Positions 16,471 through 25,449 of a stretch of DNA of 64,000 nucleotides are shown here, piece after piece. The notes below the pieces were generated by a model. The model saw nothing but the letters and a program-made list of their open reading frames with translations. It searched no databases and was not told where the DNA came from. The first letter of the stretch is position 1. Each line of letters starts with the position of its first letter. The position numbers and the translations under genes are program-made. The stretch spans positions 1 through 64,000 of the forward strand of contig JAHDXO010000027.1 of the NCBI GenBank assembly GCA_023382975.1, read 5' to 3'. Source of the DNA: Pirellulaceae bacterium (GTDB taxonomy: Bacteria > Planctomycetota > Planctomycetia > Pirellulales > Pirellulaceae).

Positions 16471-18528
16471 ATGCCCACCATCAGCGGAATCCGCATCGAC
16501 AGTCTGGCCATCAACACGATTCGCACCCTCTCGATGGATGCGGTACAAAAAGCGAACAGCGGGCATCCCGGTACGCCGATGGCCCTGGCGCCAGTCACTT
16601 ACGCGGTCTGGCAACATGCCCTGCGCTACGACCCGTCGCACCCCATGTGGCCCGCCCGCGACCGGTTCGTTCTGTCTTGCGGCCACGCATCGATGTTGCT
16701 GTATTCGATCCTGCATCTGGCCGGGGTTCAAGCCGTGGACAACTCGGGGCATGAACTGGACCGGCCTTCGATTTCGCTGGACGACATCAAGAATTTCCGG
16801 CAGCTCCACAGTCCCTGCGCGGGACATCCCGAGCACGGCGAGGCGGCGGGGATCGAGATGACCACGGGCCCGCTGGGCCAAGGCGTAGCGACCAGCGTCG
16901 GCATGGCGATGGCGGCCAAGTGGTTTGCGGCCCGCTACGACCGACCTGGCTTCGAACTGTTCGACTACGATGTGTACGTGCTGTGCAGCGACGGCGACCT
17001 GATGGAAGGAGTCGGCTGCGAAGCGGCGTCGGTCGCGGGGCACTTGAAACTTTCGAACCTGTGCTGGATCTACGACGACAACCGCATCACGATCGAGGGT
17101 CGCACGGATCTGGCGTTCAGCGAAGACGTCGCGAAACGATTTGAAGGCCTGGGCTGGAACACGATTCGCGTCGACGACGCGAACGATCTGGGGGCGCTGC
17201 AAGCCGCGTTGCAGTCGTTCCGCCAATGCACCGACCGACCGACGTTGATCGTGGTCCGCAGCATCATCGGCTACGGAGCACCGAACAAGGCGGATTCGCA
17301 CGACGCGCACGGAGCGCCGCTGGGCGAGGAGGAGATACGGCTGACCAAGCGGGCGTATGGTTGGCCCGAGGATGAGCATTTCCTGGTACCGGACGGCGTG
17401 CGGGAGCATTTTGCGGAAGGCGTGGGGCAGCGAGGCCGCCAACTGCGCGCAGCCTGGTGCGAGCGGTTCAGCCAGTACGAGCAGGCTCATCCCGAATTGG
17501 CCGCCCAGTTGAAGACGCTGTGGGCGCGCAAATTGCCGGACGGCTGGGACACGTCGCTGCCGGAGTTTCCGGCCGACGGCAAAGGCTTGGCCAGTCGCGT
17601 TTCGTCCGGCCAGGCATTGAACGCCGCGGCGCGCAGCATCCCTTGGCTGATCGGCGGTTCGGCCGACCTGGCGCCCTCGAACAACACGATGCTCAAGTTC
17701 GACGATGCGGGCCATTTCGGCGCGGGCAACTACGGCGGACGCAACCTGCACTTCGGCGTGCGCGAACACAGCATGGCCTCGATCTGCAACGGCTTGGCCC
17801 TTTCCGGCTTGCGTCCCTACGGCGGAACGTTTTTCGTCTTCACCGACTACATGCGGCCCGCGATGCGGTTGAGCGCCCTGATGCACCAGCCGGTGCTGTA
17901 CGTGCTGACCCACGACTCGATCGGTTTGGGCGAAGACGGCCCGACGCATCAGCCGGTCGAACATCTGGCCGCGTGCCGCAGCATTCCGAACCTCTTGGTC
18001 TTTCGTCCAGGAGACGCCAACGAGGTGTCGGAGTGCTACCGGGCGATCCTGGCGATCAACGACCGACCGTCGGCGCTGGTCCTGACTCGCCAAAATCTGC
18101 CGACGCTGGACCGGGCGAAATTCAGCCCGGCGTCGGGCGTCGCGGGGGGAGGGTACGTGCTGATCGATACCGAGCACGCGACGCCGCAAGTGATCCTGAT
18201 CGGCACTGGCAGCGAGCTGGAATTGTGCGTGGCGGCGTGGCGGCGATTGGCGGACGAGCACATTGCGGCGCGCGTGGTCAGCATGCCGTGCTGCGAGTTG
18301 TTTGACGAGCAGGACCAAGTCTACCGGGACCGTGTGCTGCCGCCGGATGTGACGGCGCGCGTCGCAGTCGAGGCGGGGATCCGCCAGGGCTGGGACCGCT
18401 ATATCGGCACCCGCGGCTTGTTCGTCGGCATGGACAGCTTCGGTGCTTCGGCCCCGTATCAGCAATTGTACAAGCAGTTCGGCATCACCGTGGACGCGGT
18501 TGTGAAAGCGGCCAAGTCGCTGCTGTAG
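16471..18528 (+). CDS. tkt: Transketolase
   Basis: 685 residues, near the usual length of about 660. It is a thiamine-diphosphate enzyme of the pentose phosphate pathway that transfers two-carbon units between sugar phosphates. Visible signatures: NSGHPGTPMALAPVTYAVW near the N-terminus, the TPP motif CSDGDLMEGVGCEAAS with WIYDDNRITIEG about 35 residues on, and GIREHSMASICNGLAL-like VREHSMASI in the pyrimidine domain. DSIGLGEDGPTHQPVEHL and a C-terminal regulatory-type domain ending ITVDAVVKAAKSLL are also present. The start at 16471 fits the family N-terminus. The M28 peptidase gene follows after only 12 bp, so the two may be cotranscribed. Confidence 0.96.
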   Translation: MPTISGIRIDSLAINTIRTLSMDAVQKANSGHPGTPMALAPVTYAVWQHALRYDPSHPMWPARDRFVLSCGHASMLLYSILHLAGVQAVDNSGHELDRPSISLDDIKNFRQLHSPCAGHPEHGEAAGIEMTTGPLGQGVATSVGMAMAAKWFAARYDRPGFELFDYDVYVLCSDGDLMEGVGCEAASVAGHLKLSNLCWIYDDNRITIEGRTDLAFSEDVAKRFEGLGWNTIRVDDANDLGALQAALQSFRQCTDRPTLIVVRSIIGYGAPNKADSHDAHGAPLGEEEIRLTKRAYGWPEDEHFLVPDGVREHFAEGVGQRGRQLRAAWCERFSQYEQAHPELAAQLKTLWARKLPDGWDTSLPEFPADGKGLASRVSSGQALNAAARSIPWLIGGSADLAPSNNTMLKFDDAGHFGAGNYGGRNLHFGVREHSMASICNGLALSGLRPYGGTFFVFTDYMRPAMRLSALMHQPVLYVLTHDSIGLGEDGPTHQPVEHLAACRSIPNLLVFRPGDANEVSECYRAILAINDRPSALVLTRQNLPTLDRAKFSPASGVAGGGYVLIDTEHATPQVILIGTGSELELCVAAWRRLADEHIAARVVSMPCCELFDEQDQVYRDRVLPPDVTARVAVEAGIRQGWDRYIGTRGLFVGMDSFGASAPYQQLYKQFGITVDAVVKAAKSLL

Positions 18529-18540
18529 GATTGAGCCCTC

Positions 18541-20184
18541 GTGTTTTCCCGTCGCCGGTTGCCCTGGTGCGTTTCGTTGGCCGCGGTCGCTTTGATTCTG
18601 CTGGCCGCTTGGCATCAGTACCGAGGCCCTACTCCGAAAGCGGTCGACGCGCCGCTTGATCAGTTCTCCGCCGGCCGGGCGTTGTTGGTGCTCGAACGCT
18701 TGCTGGGCGATCAATCGCCGCATCCGATGGGCTCGGAAGCGAATCGAGCGGTACGCGAGCGGCTGCTGGACGAGTTGCGGGCTTTGGGCCTGGAAGTCGA
18801 AGTCCAAGTTGCCGAGGTGAATCGACTCGGAACGTGCCACAATCTGCTGGCCTCATGGCCGATCGAGTCAATGTCCGAGGCGCAGCCGTTGGTGCTGGCG
18901 AGCCACTACGACTCGGTGCCCGAGGGACCGGGCGCGGCGGACGCCGGCAGTTGCGTGGCCGCACTGCTGGAAACCGTCCGCGCATTGAAGCAAGGTCCGC
19001 CGCCAACGCGGCCGTTCCTTGTGTTGCTGACCGACGGCGAAGAATTGGGTTTGGTCGGCGCCCGCGAGTTTATCCGCGAACACCGACTGGGCACCCGCGA
19101 GGCGGTTGTGCTGAATTTCGACGCGCGCGGCACCAGCGGCGCCAGCATCATGTACGAAACCCATGCGGGCAATCTGCCGCTGATCCGCCATGTCGCCGGG
19201 CACTTTCCGCGACCGGCGTTGTGCGGCAGCGCCTTCGTGACGATCTATCGCCTGCTGCCCAACGACACCGACTTCACCATCTTCCGGCAAGCCGGCTGGC
19301 ACGGGATGAACTTCGCGTTCATCGGTTCGCCGCATCGCTACCACACGCCTGACGACCGTATCGAGCATCTCAGCCTGCGGAGCTTGCAGCATCACGGCGA
19401 GAATGCGCTGAGTATGAGCCGGGCGTTGATGAACGCCGATCTTTCACCGCACTTCGCGTCCGAGGAGAAACTGCGTCAGGCCGATGCGGTATTCTTCGAC
19501 GTGCTGGGAATGTTCGTTGTCTGGTTTCCCGAACGATGGGCGCTGCCTCTGGCGATCCTTGCGCTGGCCGGAGTCGTCGTCGGGCGCCGCCGCGAGCTGC
19601 GGCGGCGCAGCACTTGGCTCGCCGTTCTGTGGACGGTCATCGTGGTGAGCTTGTCAATGGCGGTGTCGACAGCTCTCACGCTGCTGTTGGCCTTGGTGAT
19701 CGTGGTGACGGGTTGGTTGCCCAAACCGTTTGTGGCGCATGGAGGCGTGTTCGTCGCGGTCTATTATTCGCTCGGCACCGCGGTACTATTCTGTTTGGCC
19801 CATCGGCTTCTGCGCGGCATGTCGACCGGTGAGGTTTGGTCGGCCGTATGGCTGCTTTGGTCGATGGCGGCCCTCACACTCGCGACGGCGCTGCCCGGTT
19901 TCTGTCACGTTGTCCTGATTCCCAGCTTGGCCGCGGCCCTGGCGTCGCTCATGCCGCTTGACCGGACACGGGGCACGGTGCTGCTGGCTATCGTGTCAGC
20001 CGTGTTGATCGTGCCGCTCGTCTATCTGCTGCCCGTCGCGCTCGGCCCGCACCCGGCGCAAGTGTACGCGGTCGCGATCACCGTGGCCTGGATGCCGCTG
20101 TTTCCGTTGATCGGCATCTCGTCGGGGAAGGAACCGAACGGAACGACTCGGCACGGTGAATCGATCGTCAGCGACCCCTGCTAG
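18541..20184 (+). CDS. Membrane-bound M28-family zinc peptidase
   Basis: 547 residues with GTG as start. The N-terminal membrane anchor is at residues 10-24. An M28 catalytic domain (about 40-310) carries the two-zinc ligand set: His122 (ASHYDS), Asp134 (GAADAGS), Glu167/Glu168 (TDGEELG, base and ligand), Asp194 (NFDARG) and a final His in RYHTPDD. The C-terminal 220 residues hold about six hydrophobic helices. This architecture resembles eukaryotic ER metallopeptidase 1/Fxna more than soluble aminopeptidases. The catalytic domain probably lies outside the cytoplasm and trims N-terminal residues; the substrate is unknown. Transketolase is directly upstream. Confidence 0.85.
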   Translation: MFSRRRLPWCVSLAAVALILLAAWHQYRGPTPKAVDAPLDQFSAGRALLVLERLLGDQSPHPMGSEANRAVRERLLDELRALGLEVEVQVAEVNRLGTCHNLLASWPIESMSEAQPLVLASHYDSVPEGPGAADAGSCVAALLETVRALKQGPPPTRPFLVLLTDGEELGLVGAREFIREHRLGTREAVVLNFDARGTSGASIMYETHAGNLPLIRHVAGHFPRPALCGSAFVTIYRLLPNDTDFTIFRQAGWHGMNFAFIGSPHRYHTPDDRIEHLSLRSLQHHGENALSMSRALMNADLSPHFASEEKLRQADAVFFDVLGMFVVWFPERWALPLAILALAGVVVGRRRELRRRSTWLAVLWTVIVVSLSMAVSTALTLLLALVIVVTGWLPKPFVAHGGVFVAVYYSLGTAVLFCLAHRLLRGMSTGEVWSAVWLLWSMAALTLATALPGFCHVVLIPSLAAALASLMPLDRTRGTVLLAIVSAVLIVPLVYLLPVALGPHPAQVYAVAITVAWMPLFPLIGISSGKEPNGTTRHGESIVSDPC

Positions 20185-20339
20185 CGTTTCGCACCGGATC
20201 TGGTAAAATCAGCGATTGTAATGACCATCCGTTCGCAAGAAGCCACATTCGCGACTGTTATCGTCTCGGCGCTCCCGTCTCGCCTTTGCTGCCCGTGTGG
20301 CTTGATCTCGAACCTAACTCGAGAAGGAGGAAACGTTCG

Positions 20340-20591
20340 ATGACCGCTGAAGAACTGGATATCCTGCGCTTTTTTCGCCGTTTTCAGGTGGGGCCTGCGG
20401 AGATGCTGTTTTTCACGCCGAACGACTGCAAAGTCGCGGCGAAGCACTTCCTGGCGGCGATGCGTTCGTTGATCGACAAGGATCTAGTGGTAAAAGAGCG
20501 CCCGATTCAGGCTTACTCGCTCACCAGCGCCGGATATCGCTTGTCGCTGCGAGCGCCGAAGAAGATGCCTGCGCCGCGGTTGAAAAAGTAG
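20340..20591 (+). CDS. Small winged-helix-like protein with strong RBS
   Basis: 83 residues. The sequence predicts three helices followed by a beta wing: TAEELDILRFFRRF, AAKHFLAAMRSLIDKDLVVKE, then AYSLTSAGYRLSL. The last part is the typical helix-wing pattern of MarR/PadR-like folds, where YSLTSAGYRL corresponds to the wing strand YxLTxxGrxl. It ends in a basic tail (APKKMPAPRLKK). It is a single domain and could be a small DNA-binding regulator. The ATG at 20340 is fixed by a near-perfect AAGGAGGAAA site, one of the best in the window, which hints at high expression. There is no operon partner: the next gene converges. Confidence 0.7.
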   Translation: MTAEELDILRFFRRFQVGPAEMLFFTPNDCKVAAKHFLAAMRSLIDKDLVVKERPIQAYSLTSAGYRLSLRAPKKMPAPRLKK

Positions 20592-20661
20592 ACGCCACGC
20601 TGTCAGAACGGTCCTCGAACGGGCGTCTGAGTCTTCGATGTAGGTCGGCCCTTAGCAATCG

Positions 20662-21729
20662 TTAACGAGAATCTTCGAGTTTCGTTTCCGGGTTGGAATT
20701 CAGCCAGATTTCAGCGATGCGCGCGCGGCCGTGGTCGAACAACGAGACCGCGGGGCGGCGCGAGGACGCCGCATCAAACAGATCCAATGCTTCGGCGTAC
20801 CGGTGCTGCTCGCAGAGTTGCTGCGCCCATCGGTAATGGACATAGATCTCGTTATCTGTGAACATCGTGCAGTCGGGGGCGATCGATTTCCCTTGGTCCA
20901 GCAAGTGCATCGCTCGTTCGAAGCGATCTGCGTGGCATTCCGAAATCGCCCAGTTGTTCAGGCAGGCCAGCAGATTGCTGTGAGCCGCCGCGTCGTCCGG
21001 ATCCAGTTGACTGGCCCGCAGCAACCAAGGCAGCGACTCGGGATAAGCCTCCTTCTTCAGCAGCAACACGCCGCGGTTGTAATAGATCTTGGCGACCAGT
21101 TGCACATCGGTCAACATGCGACTGGGCGCCTGCGACACGGTCGAAACTCCGTCTGTGCGCAGGGGAGGGGCCACGGATGCCGGGGCGACAATCCCCGTCG
21201 GCGATGTGGTCTGAATCATGACCGGCGGGTCGGCTGGAAATCGGCAGAATACGTGGCCGGGTTGGCTGAGCGTCTCGGTGGTCAGTCCCTGGGACTCGGC
21301 CAGGCAGCGGTACAGGATGGTCGAGGTGACGCAACTGAAGTCTCCGGTATCCAGCGTGCGGTGCAGTTCGGTGCAAGCGGGCTGATACTGGCCCGTCAAT
21401 ACGTGGCGATGAAGCCAATCGAGCAGGACGCTTGCGCGGGAAACCGGGGCGGCGGCATCGGATCGACTTGCTGCGGCCCATTGTCGTTTGATCGAGGCGA
21501 AACGATCCATGTAGGAATCCAGAGCCGCCGAGGTATCGACGCCGCCGGCGATCAGGGCCGCTGTCAGCAGGGACGACTGCTGCAATTGACCGTCAGCCAT
21601 GTCATCCCATAACTGCTTCTCCAACGCCGACGCAGGCTCGACCCGCCACAATTCGAACGCGCCGGTCGGCGACGTGAAGGGCAACAGGGCGAACGACATC
21701 AACAGGACTTGCTGACGTAGCGGGATCAT
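20662..21729 (-). CDS. Secreted transglutaminase-like/TPR protein
   Basis: 355 residues. The N-terminus is hydrophobic (residues 8-24) and looks like a signal peptide. Residues of about 100-200 resemble a SirB1/transglutaminase-like fold: FSCVTSTILYRCLAESQGL with the candidate nucleophile Cys133, followed by LSQPGHVFCRF with His159. The C-terminal half has tetratricopeptide repeats (YYNRGVLLLKKEAYPESLPWLLRASQLDPDDAAAH is one unit, followed by two more degenerate units). Proteins pairing these two modules are common in planctomycetes. The enzymatic activity is unproven, and the third catalytic residue is not obvious. The ATG at 21729 is chosen as the start of the signal peptide; the frame is open upstream. 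Confidence 0.7.
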   Translation of the reverse strand: MIPLRQQVLLMSFALLPFTSPTGAFELWRVEPASALEKQLWDDMADGQLQQSSLLTAALIAGGVDTSAALDSYMDRFASIKRQWAAASRSDAAAPVSRASVLLDWLHRHVLTGQYQPACTELHRTLDTGDFSCVTSTILYRCLAESQGLTTETLSQPGHVFCRFPADPPVMIQTTSPTGIVAPASVAPPLRTDGVSTVSQAPSRMLTDVQLVAKIYYNRGVLLLKKEAYPESLPWLLRASQLDPDDAAAHSNLLACLNNWAISECHADRFERAMHLLDQGKSIAPDCTMFTDNEIYVHYRWAQQLCEQHRYAEALDLFDAASSRRPAVSLFDHGRARIAEIWLNSNPETKLEDSR

Positions 21730-21860
21730 GGTGCGGAATCGCTCGGTGGGGCTGCGTTTCAAGGCTGGGGACCGTCCTGAAAAACATACCCTACCGTTTC
21801 GCCGAGGCAAGTGACGGATTCAAGACTGCGGGACGAAGATTGGGATTCTGTGGATCGCAA

Positions 21861-22274
21861 TCATTTTTCGGTCGTGTCGCCAGCATCCGTCATGGGCAGC
21901 AGATACGGTCGAATCCCAGCCAGCGTCTTGGGGCCGATTCCCGAAACACGCAGCAAGTCGTCATGATGGGCGAACGGGCCGTGCTGCTGTCGCGACTCCA
22001 CGATCCGCCGCGCCAGAACCTCGCCGACGTTGGGCAACAGGCTGAGTTCAGGCCAGTCGGCTGTGTTGATGTCGACCTGGAATTTGATCTCCCACGGCTC
22101 GGACTGGTCGATGTCGATCACTCCGCCGCGGTGAAACCCCCGGGTCCAAGCGGACGAGACGATGACGACCAGGGAAACCGCCAGAATCACGGCGATGGCG
22201 GCTTGGTCCATTCGGCTCAGCAGGGAACCGGATTGCGTCCGTGTTTCGGTTTGCTTGGGATCTGGATCGGCCAT
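21861..22274 (-). CDS. ComEA-like helix-hairpin-helix membrane protein
   Basis: 137 residues. A single membrane helix lies at about residues 24-42 (AAIAVILAVSLVVIVSSAW). A short spacer follows, then the DNA-binding helix-hairpin-helix pair of ComEA-type proteins: VDINTADWPELSLLPNVGEVLARRIVESRQQHG, with the second hairpin in LLRVSGIGPKTLAGIRPYL. ComEA binds double-stranded DNA outside the membrane during natural transformation. This protein has the same plan, but no comEC or pilus genes are nearby, so a competence role is inference. It is divergent from nadC across only 61 bp. Confidence 0.85.
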   Translation of the reverse strand: MADPDPKQTETRTQSGSLLSRMDQAAIAVILAVSLVVIVSSAWTRGFHRGGVIDIDQSEPWEIKFQVDINTADWPELSLLPNVGEVLARRIVESRQQHGPFAHHDDLLRVSGIGPKTLAGIRPYLLPMTDAGDTTEK

Positions 22275-22335
22275 TGCGAATGCCCTGCTGACGGAATGAC
22301 GGTGCGGAGGCTATTATGATGGCTTCGCGGACGTG

Positions 22336-23280
22336 ATGCGAGACTCCGACAAGCAATCGAGGGAACCTGTGAGCAAAGAATTCCAGCAGATCCGATGGGA
22401 CGACCAACTTGAGGACGATTGCCGTCAGATCGTGCGGTTGGCCGTGCGCGAGGACCTGGACCGCCATTTCGATTGGACGACGGTGGCGCTCGCAGCGCCG
22501 GAACTGCGCGGTCAAGTCGCGTTGGTCGCACGCCAACCGGGAGTCATCGCCGGATTGAGGGCGATCAAGACGGTTCTGGACGAGATGGAGATCGAGGCCT
22601 GCTGGCAACCGTCAGCCGAGGATGGTCAACGGGTCGAGCCCGATCAGACCGTCGCTCGATTGGACGGTGCGGTGCGAGATCTGCTGACCGCCGAACGACT
22701 GCTGCTGAACCTGATCGGACGGCTGTCCGGAATCGCGACACTGGCCAGTCGTTACGTCGCCGCGGTTCGCGGCACGCGGGCCCGGATCTACGATACTCGC
22801 AAAACCACGCCGGGCTGGCGACGGCTGGAGAAATACGCGGTTCGTTGCGGAGGCGGCTGCAACCATCGCACCGGGCTGTTCGACGCCGTGTTGATCAAGG
22901 ACAACCATCTCGCCCTGTCGGGACTCTCGCCGGACGCGGCAGTTCGGCAAGTCCGGCAGTTCCTTCGCGAGACTCTGCCGGAGACCGAAGCGGAGCAGAT
23001 GGTGATCGAAGTCGAGGTAGACACCCTCGAACAGTTTGCAGCGGTTTTGCCAACCGCGCCGGATATCGTGCTCTTGGACAATATGCCGGTGGAGCAGTTG
23101 CGAGAGGCCGTGGCCCGCCGGGATGCCGTGGCGCCATCGGTCGAATTGGAGGCTTCCGGGGGCATCCACCTCGACACGATTGCCGAAGTGGCCGCGACGG
23201 GTGTCGAGCGGATCAGCGTGGGAGCGTTGACTCACTCGGCGATCGCGCTGGACGTGGGCTTGGACTGGCAGGGGAGTTGA
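22336..23280 (+). CDS. nadC: Nicotinate-nucleotide pyrophosphorylase (carboxylating)
   Basis: 314 residues. It makes nicotinate mononucleotide from quinolinate and PRPP in de novo NAD synthesis. Family signatures are seen in order: AVREDL near the N-terminus, AERLLLNLIGRLSGIATL, RIYDTRKTTPGWRRLEKYAV with catalytic/PRPP-binding basic residues, GGGCNHRTGLFDAVLIKDNH, IEVEVDTLEQF, DIVLLDNM, LEASGGIHLDTIAEVA and ISVGALTHS. Length and motif spacing are normal. The start is ATG at 22336; a GTG three bases upstream is equally possible. The histidine kinase gene follows after 4 bp, implying a shared transcript. No nadA or nadB is in the window. Confidence 0.96.
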   Translation: MRDSDKQSREPVSKEFQQIRWDDQLEDDCRQIVRLAVREDLDRHFDWTTVALAAPELRGQVALVARQPGVIAGLRAIKTVLDEMEIEACWQPSAEDGQRVEPDQTVARLDGAVRDLLTAERLLLNLIGRLSGIATLASRYVAAVRGTRARIYDTRKTTPGWRRLEKYAVRCGGGCNHRTGLFDAVLIKDNHLALSGLSPDAAVRQVRQFLRETLPETEAEQMVIEVEVDTLEQFAAVLPTAPDIVLLDNMPVEQLREAVARRDAVAPSVELEASGGIHLDTIAEVAATGVERISVGALTHSAIALDVGLDWQGS

Positions 23281-23284
23281 CCGC

Positions 23285-24016
23285 ATGTCAGAGACGTCAT
23301 TCCCGCCGGACGATATCGAGCAGAGATGGCGAGTCCAATACAACGAACTGGCCGAATTGGCCGGTTCGCTGGCTCACGAAATCAAGAACCCGCTGTCCGT
23401 GATCAGCATGAACATGGACCTGCTGGCCGAGGACTTTGCCAGTGCCGAGACGCCCCAGCACCGGCGCGCGCTCGCCAAGATCGAGACGGTTCAGAAACAG
23501 TGTACTCGGCTGGAGAACCTGCTGCGGGATTTCCTGAAGTTCGCGCGGCTGCGAGACCTGGAATTGCTGCCCGGCAGCTTGAACGAGATCGTCGATCGGG
23601 TCTTGGACATGTTCGAGCACCAAGCGCGGGAGAACGGCATCGAATTCATTCGTTACCTGGATCCGGCGCTGCCAAGCATCAAACTGGACGAGCAGACGCT
23701 GCACGCGGCGCTGGTGAATCTGGTGAAGAACTCGATCGAGGCGATGCCCGACGGCGGCGAATTGCTGGCCCGCACGCGTCTGACCCGCAGCGGCGTCGCG
23801 TTGGATCTGATCGACACCGGGTGCGGCATGGACGCGCAGACGGCGATCAAGATGTTCGAGGCATTCTATTCCACCAAGAGCGGCGGGTCGGGCCTGGGGC
23901 TGCCTACCGCCCGAAAGATCGTCGAAGCCCACGGCGGGCTGATCAGCGTGCAGAGCGAACTGGGCCGCGGCACCAAATTCACGATCGAGTTCCCCCAACC
24001 GGCCCGCATCACGTGA
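23285..24016 (+). CDS. Sensor-less soluble histidine kinase
   Basis: 243 residues. It has only the transmitter module: a HisKA dimerisation helix with the phospho-acceptor His31 in GSLAHEIKNPLSV, and an HATPase_c domain with N-box LVNLVKNSIEAMPDGG, G1 box LIDTGCGMD, F-box AFYSTKSGGSGLGL and G2 box. There is no PAS or membrane segment ahead of the H-box, only about 25 residues. The sequence is close to the NtrB/AtoS group. It starts 4 bp after nadC. No response regulator lies in this window, so its partner must be elsewhere or further away. Because it lacks a sensor it may be controlled by a protein partner. Confidence 0.92.
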   Translation: MSETSFPPDDIEQRWRVQYNELAELAGSLAHEIKNPLSVISMNMDLLAEDFASAETPQHRRALAKIETVQKQCTRLENLLRDFLKFARLRDLELLPGSLNEIVDRVLDMFEHQARENGIEFIRYLDPALPSIKLDEQTLHAALVNLVKNSIEAMPDGGELLARTRLTRSGVALDLIDTGCGMDAQTAIKMFEAFYSTKSGGSGLGLPTARKIVEAHGGLISVQSELGRGTKFTIEFPQPARIT

Positions 24017-24295
24017 CCGCGAGTCAACGTGCGGGAAATCTGCCGGTTTATCTTCCACGCGCAATTGTGACCTAGAGTTTTTCTGTCTGGGGTGTTCACC
24101 AGCGCGTTGCGAATGGTGCGGACCGCGACGGTTATGCAGGCCGGAGCGATCGTCGGCACCGCGCGAATCTGGTTCGAAGCGTGGGATTCCGCCTTCTTGC
24201 CGTATCGACTGCGGTGGATGAAGACCAAACGTGTTTGCGCAACCGAGAGCGTCTGCTGCTTTATCGAATGGGACTTCTTGACCACAGGTCCGGCC
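24017..24295. other. Intergenic region, no recognisable content
   Basis: 279 bp between the histidine kinase gene and the small helical-protein gene. The downstream reading frame stays open through it, but the translation is unlike a protein N-terminus. I see no tRNA or terminator. It presumably holds the promoter of the next two genes. Confidence 0.4.
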
Positions 24296-24631
24296 ATGAA
24301 CTGTCACGAACTCGCCCGCCGTATCGAACGACTCCAACCTCAAGCGGCTCTGCGCGACGTGGCCCGGCTATGCCTGCTGCTGGCGAACAACACCCGGGAC
24401 ATGGAACAACTGCAAGACGACGGAGTGCTGGCTCGAAACTGGAAAGAGATCCATCTGCGGATGCAGGCGACGGCAGACCAGCACGCGGCGATGACCGAGG
24501 AACTGGAGAATCTGGCAAGCTCGGACCCGAAAAAATTCAATACCGACCAGATCTGGGTGCTGATTCGGGCGATCAAAGTCCAGGGCCAGATTCTGCAGAT
24601 GTATCTTGGCGACGAGACCGTGACGGTTTAG
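24296..24631 (+). CDS. Small helical hypothetical protein
   Basis: 111 residues, almost entirely helical with heptad-like spacing (LARRIERLQPQAALRDVARL, WKEIHLRMQATADQHAAMTEEL, IWVLIRAIKVQGQILQMYLG). There is no signal peptide, membrane helix or catalytic motif. It may act as an adaptor or form an oligomeric helical bundle. The ATG at 24296 is chosen because the frame upstream changes in character. The gene ends 9 bp before bioD, so the two are probably cotranslated or at least cotranscribed. I do not recognise the family. Confidence 0.6.
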   Translation: MNCHELARRIERLQPQAALRDVARLCLLLANNTRDMEQLQDDGVLARNWKEIHLRMQATADQHAAMTEELENLASSDPKKFNTDQIWVLIRAIKVQGQILQMYLGDETVTV

Positions 24632-24640
24632 ACTGGCCGC

Positions 24641-25372
24641 ATGGCCGATACACCGATTCCAGGATTGTTCATCACGGGAACCGACACGGGCGTCGGCAAG
24701 ACGTACGTGGCATGCCGGATTGCCGACTGGCTGGTGCGCGCCGGATATCGCGTCGGCGTGTACAAACCGGCGGCCAGCGGTTGCGACGTGCGGGACGGAC
24801 GGCTTGTCGCTGACGACGCCTTGCAACTCTGGCAGGCCGCCGGACGGCCGGGTGATCTGGACCATGTCTGCCCCCAAAGGTTCCTCGCCCCACTGGCGCC
24901 GCCGCTGGCAGCCCGCGCCGAAGGACGGCACGTCGATGCCGACCTGCTTCGGTCCGGCCTGGAATTCTGGAAAAGCCGCTCGGACATCGTCCTAGTCGAA
25001 GGGGCCGGCGGGTTGATGTCGCCGCTCAGCGACGAAGACTACGTCGCCGACTTGGCCTTTGATTGCGGTTTTTCGCTGATCGTCGTCGCGCCCAACGTGT
25101 TGGGAGTGATCAATCAGACACTGCAAACGTTGATCACGGCGGCGGTGTTTCGGAGTCGCGCGAACTCGGGAGAGGGGCTGGCCGTTGCCGGAATCGTGTT
25201 GAATGATCGAGGCCGGGACGTTCGGGACGATCCCAGCGTCGAAAGCAACCACGGACAATTGGTGGCACACTGCGGACCGTTGGTTCTTGCCCGCTTGGCA
25301 TACGACGCCGACGAATTCAGTCCACCCGTCGATTGGTTCGCCGTCGCGCGCGGCCAACAGGCCTCTGGCTGA
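24641..25372 (+). CDS. bioD: Dethiobiotin synthetase
   Basis: 243 residues. It forms the ureido ring of dethiobiotin from diaminopelargonate, CO2 and ATP in biotin synthesis. The Walker A motif is in FITGTDTGVGKTYVA at residues 10-24. VYKPAASGCD supplies the substrate-binding Lys region and VEGAGGLMSPLSD is the conserved second motif. VVAPNVLGVINQTLQT is close to the usual LGTINH segment. A family-specific C-terminal AGIVLND is present. Start and length are normal. No bioA, bioB or bioF gene is adjacent. The small helical-protein gene ends 9 bp upstream. Confidence 0.93.
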   Translation: MADTPIPGLFITGTDTGVGKTYVACRIADWLVRAGYRVGVYKPAASGCDVRDGRLVADDALQLWQAAGRPGDLDHVCPQRFLAPLAPPLAARAEGRHVDADLLRSGLEFWKSRSDIVLVEGAGGLMSPLSDEDYVADLAFDCGFSLIVVAPNVLGVINQTLQTLITAAVFRSRANSGEGLAVAGIVLNDRGRDVRDDPSVESNHGQLVAHCGPLVLARLAYDADEFSPPVDWFAVARGQQASG

Positions 25373-25449
25373 TCCGCTCGCCGCGAGTTTCTGTCGATGG
25401 ATCATTGCAGTTTTCGCAGGGCAAGGTTCAGAAGGAAAGGAAAATCTCG

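Noticed and set aside
16465..18840. Long minus-strand frame opposite transketolase
   Set aside because: Transketolase is certain. The antisense product has no domains.
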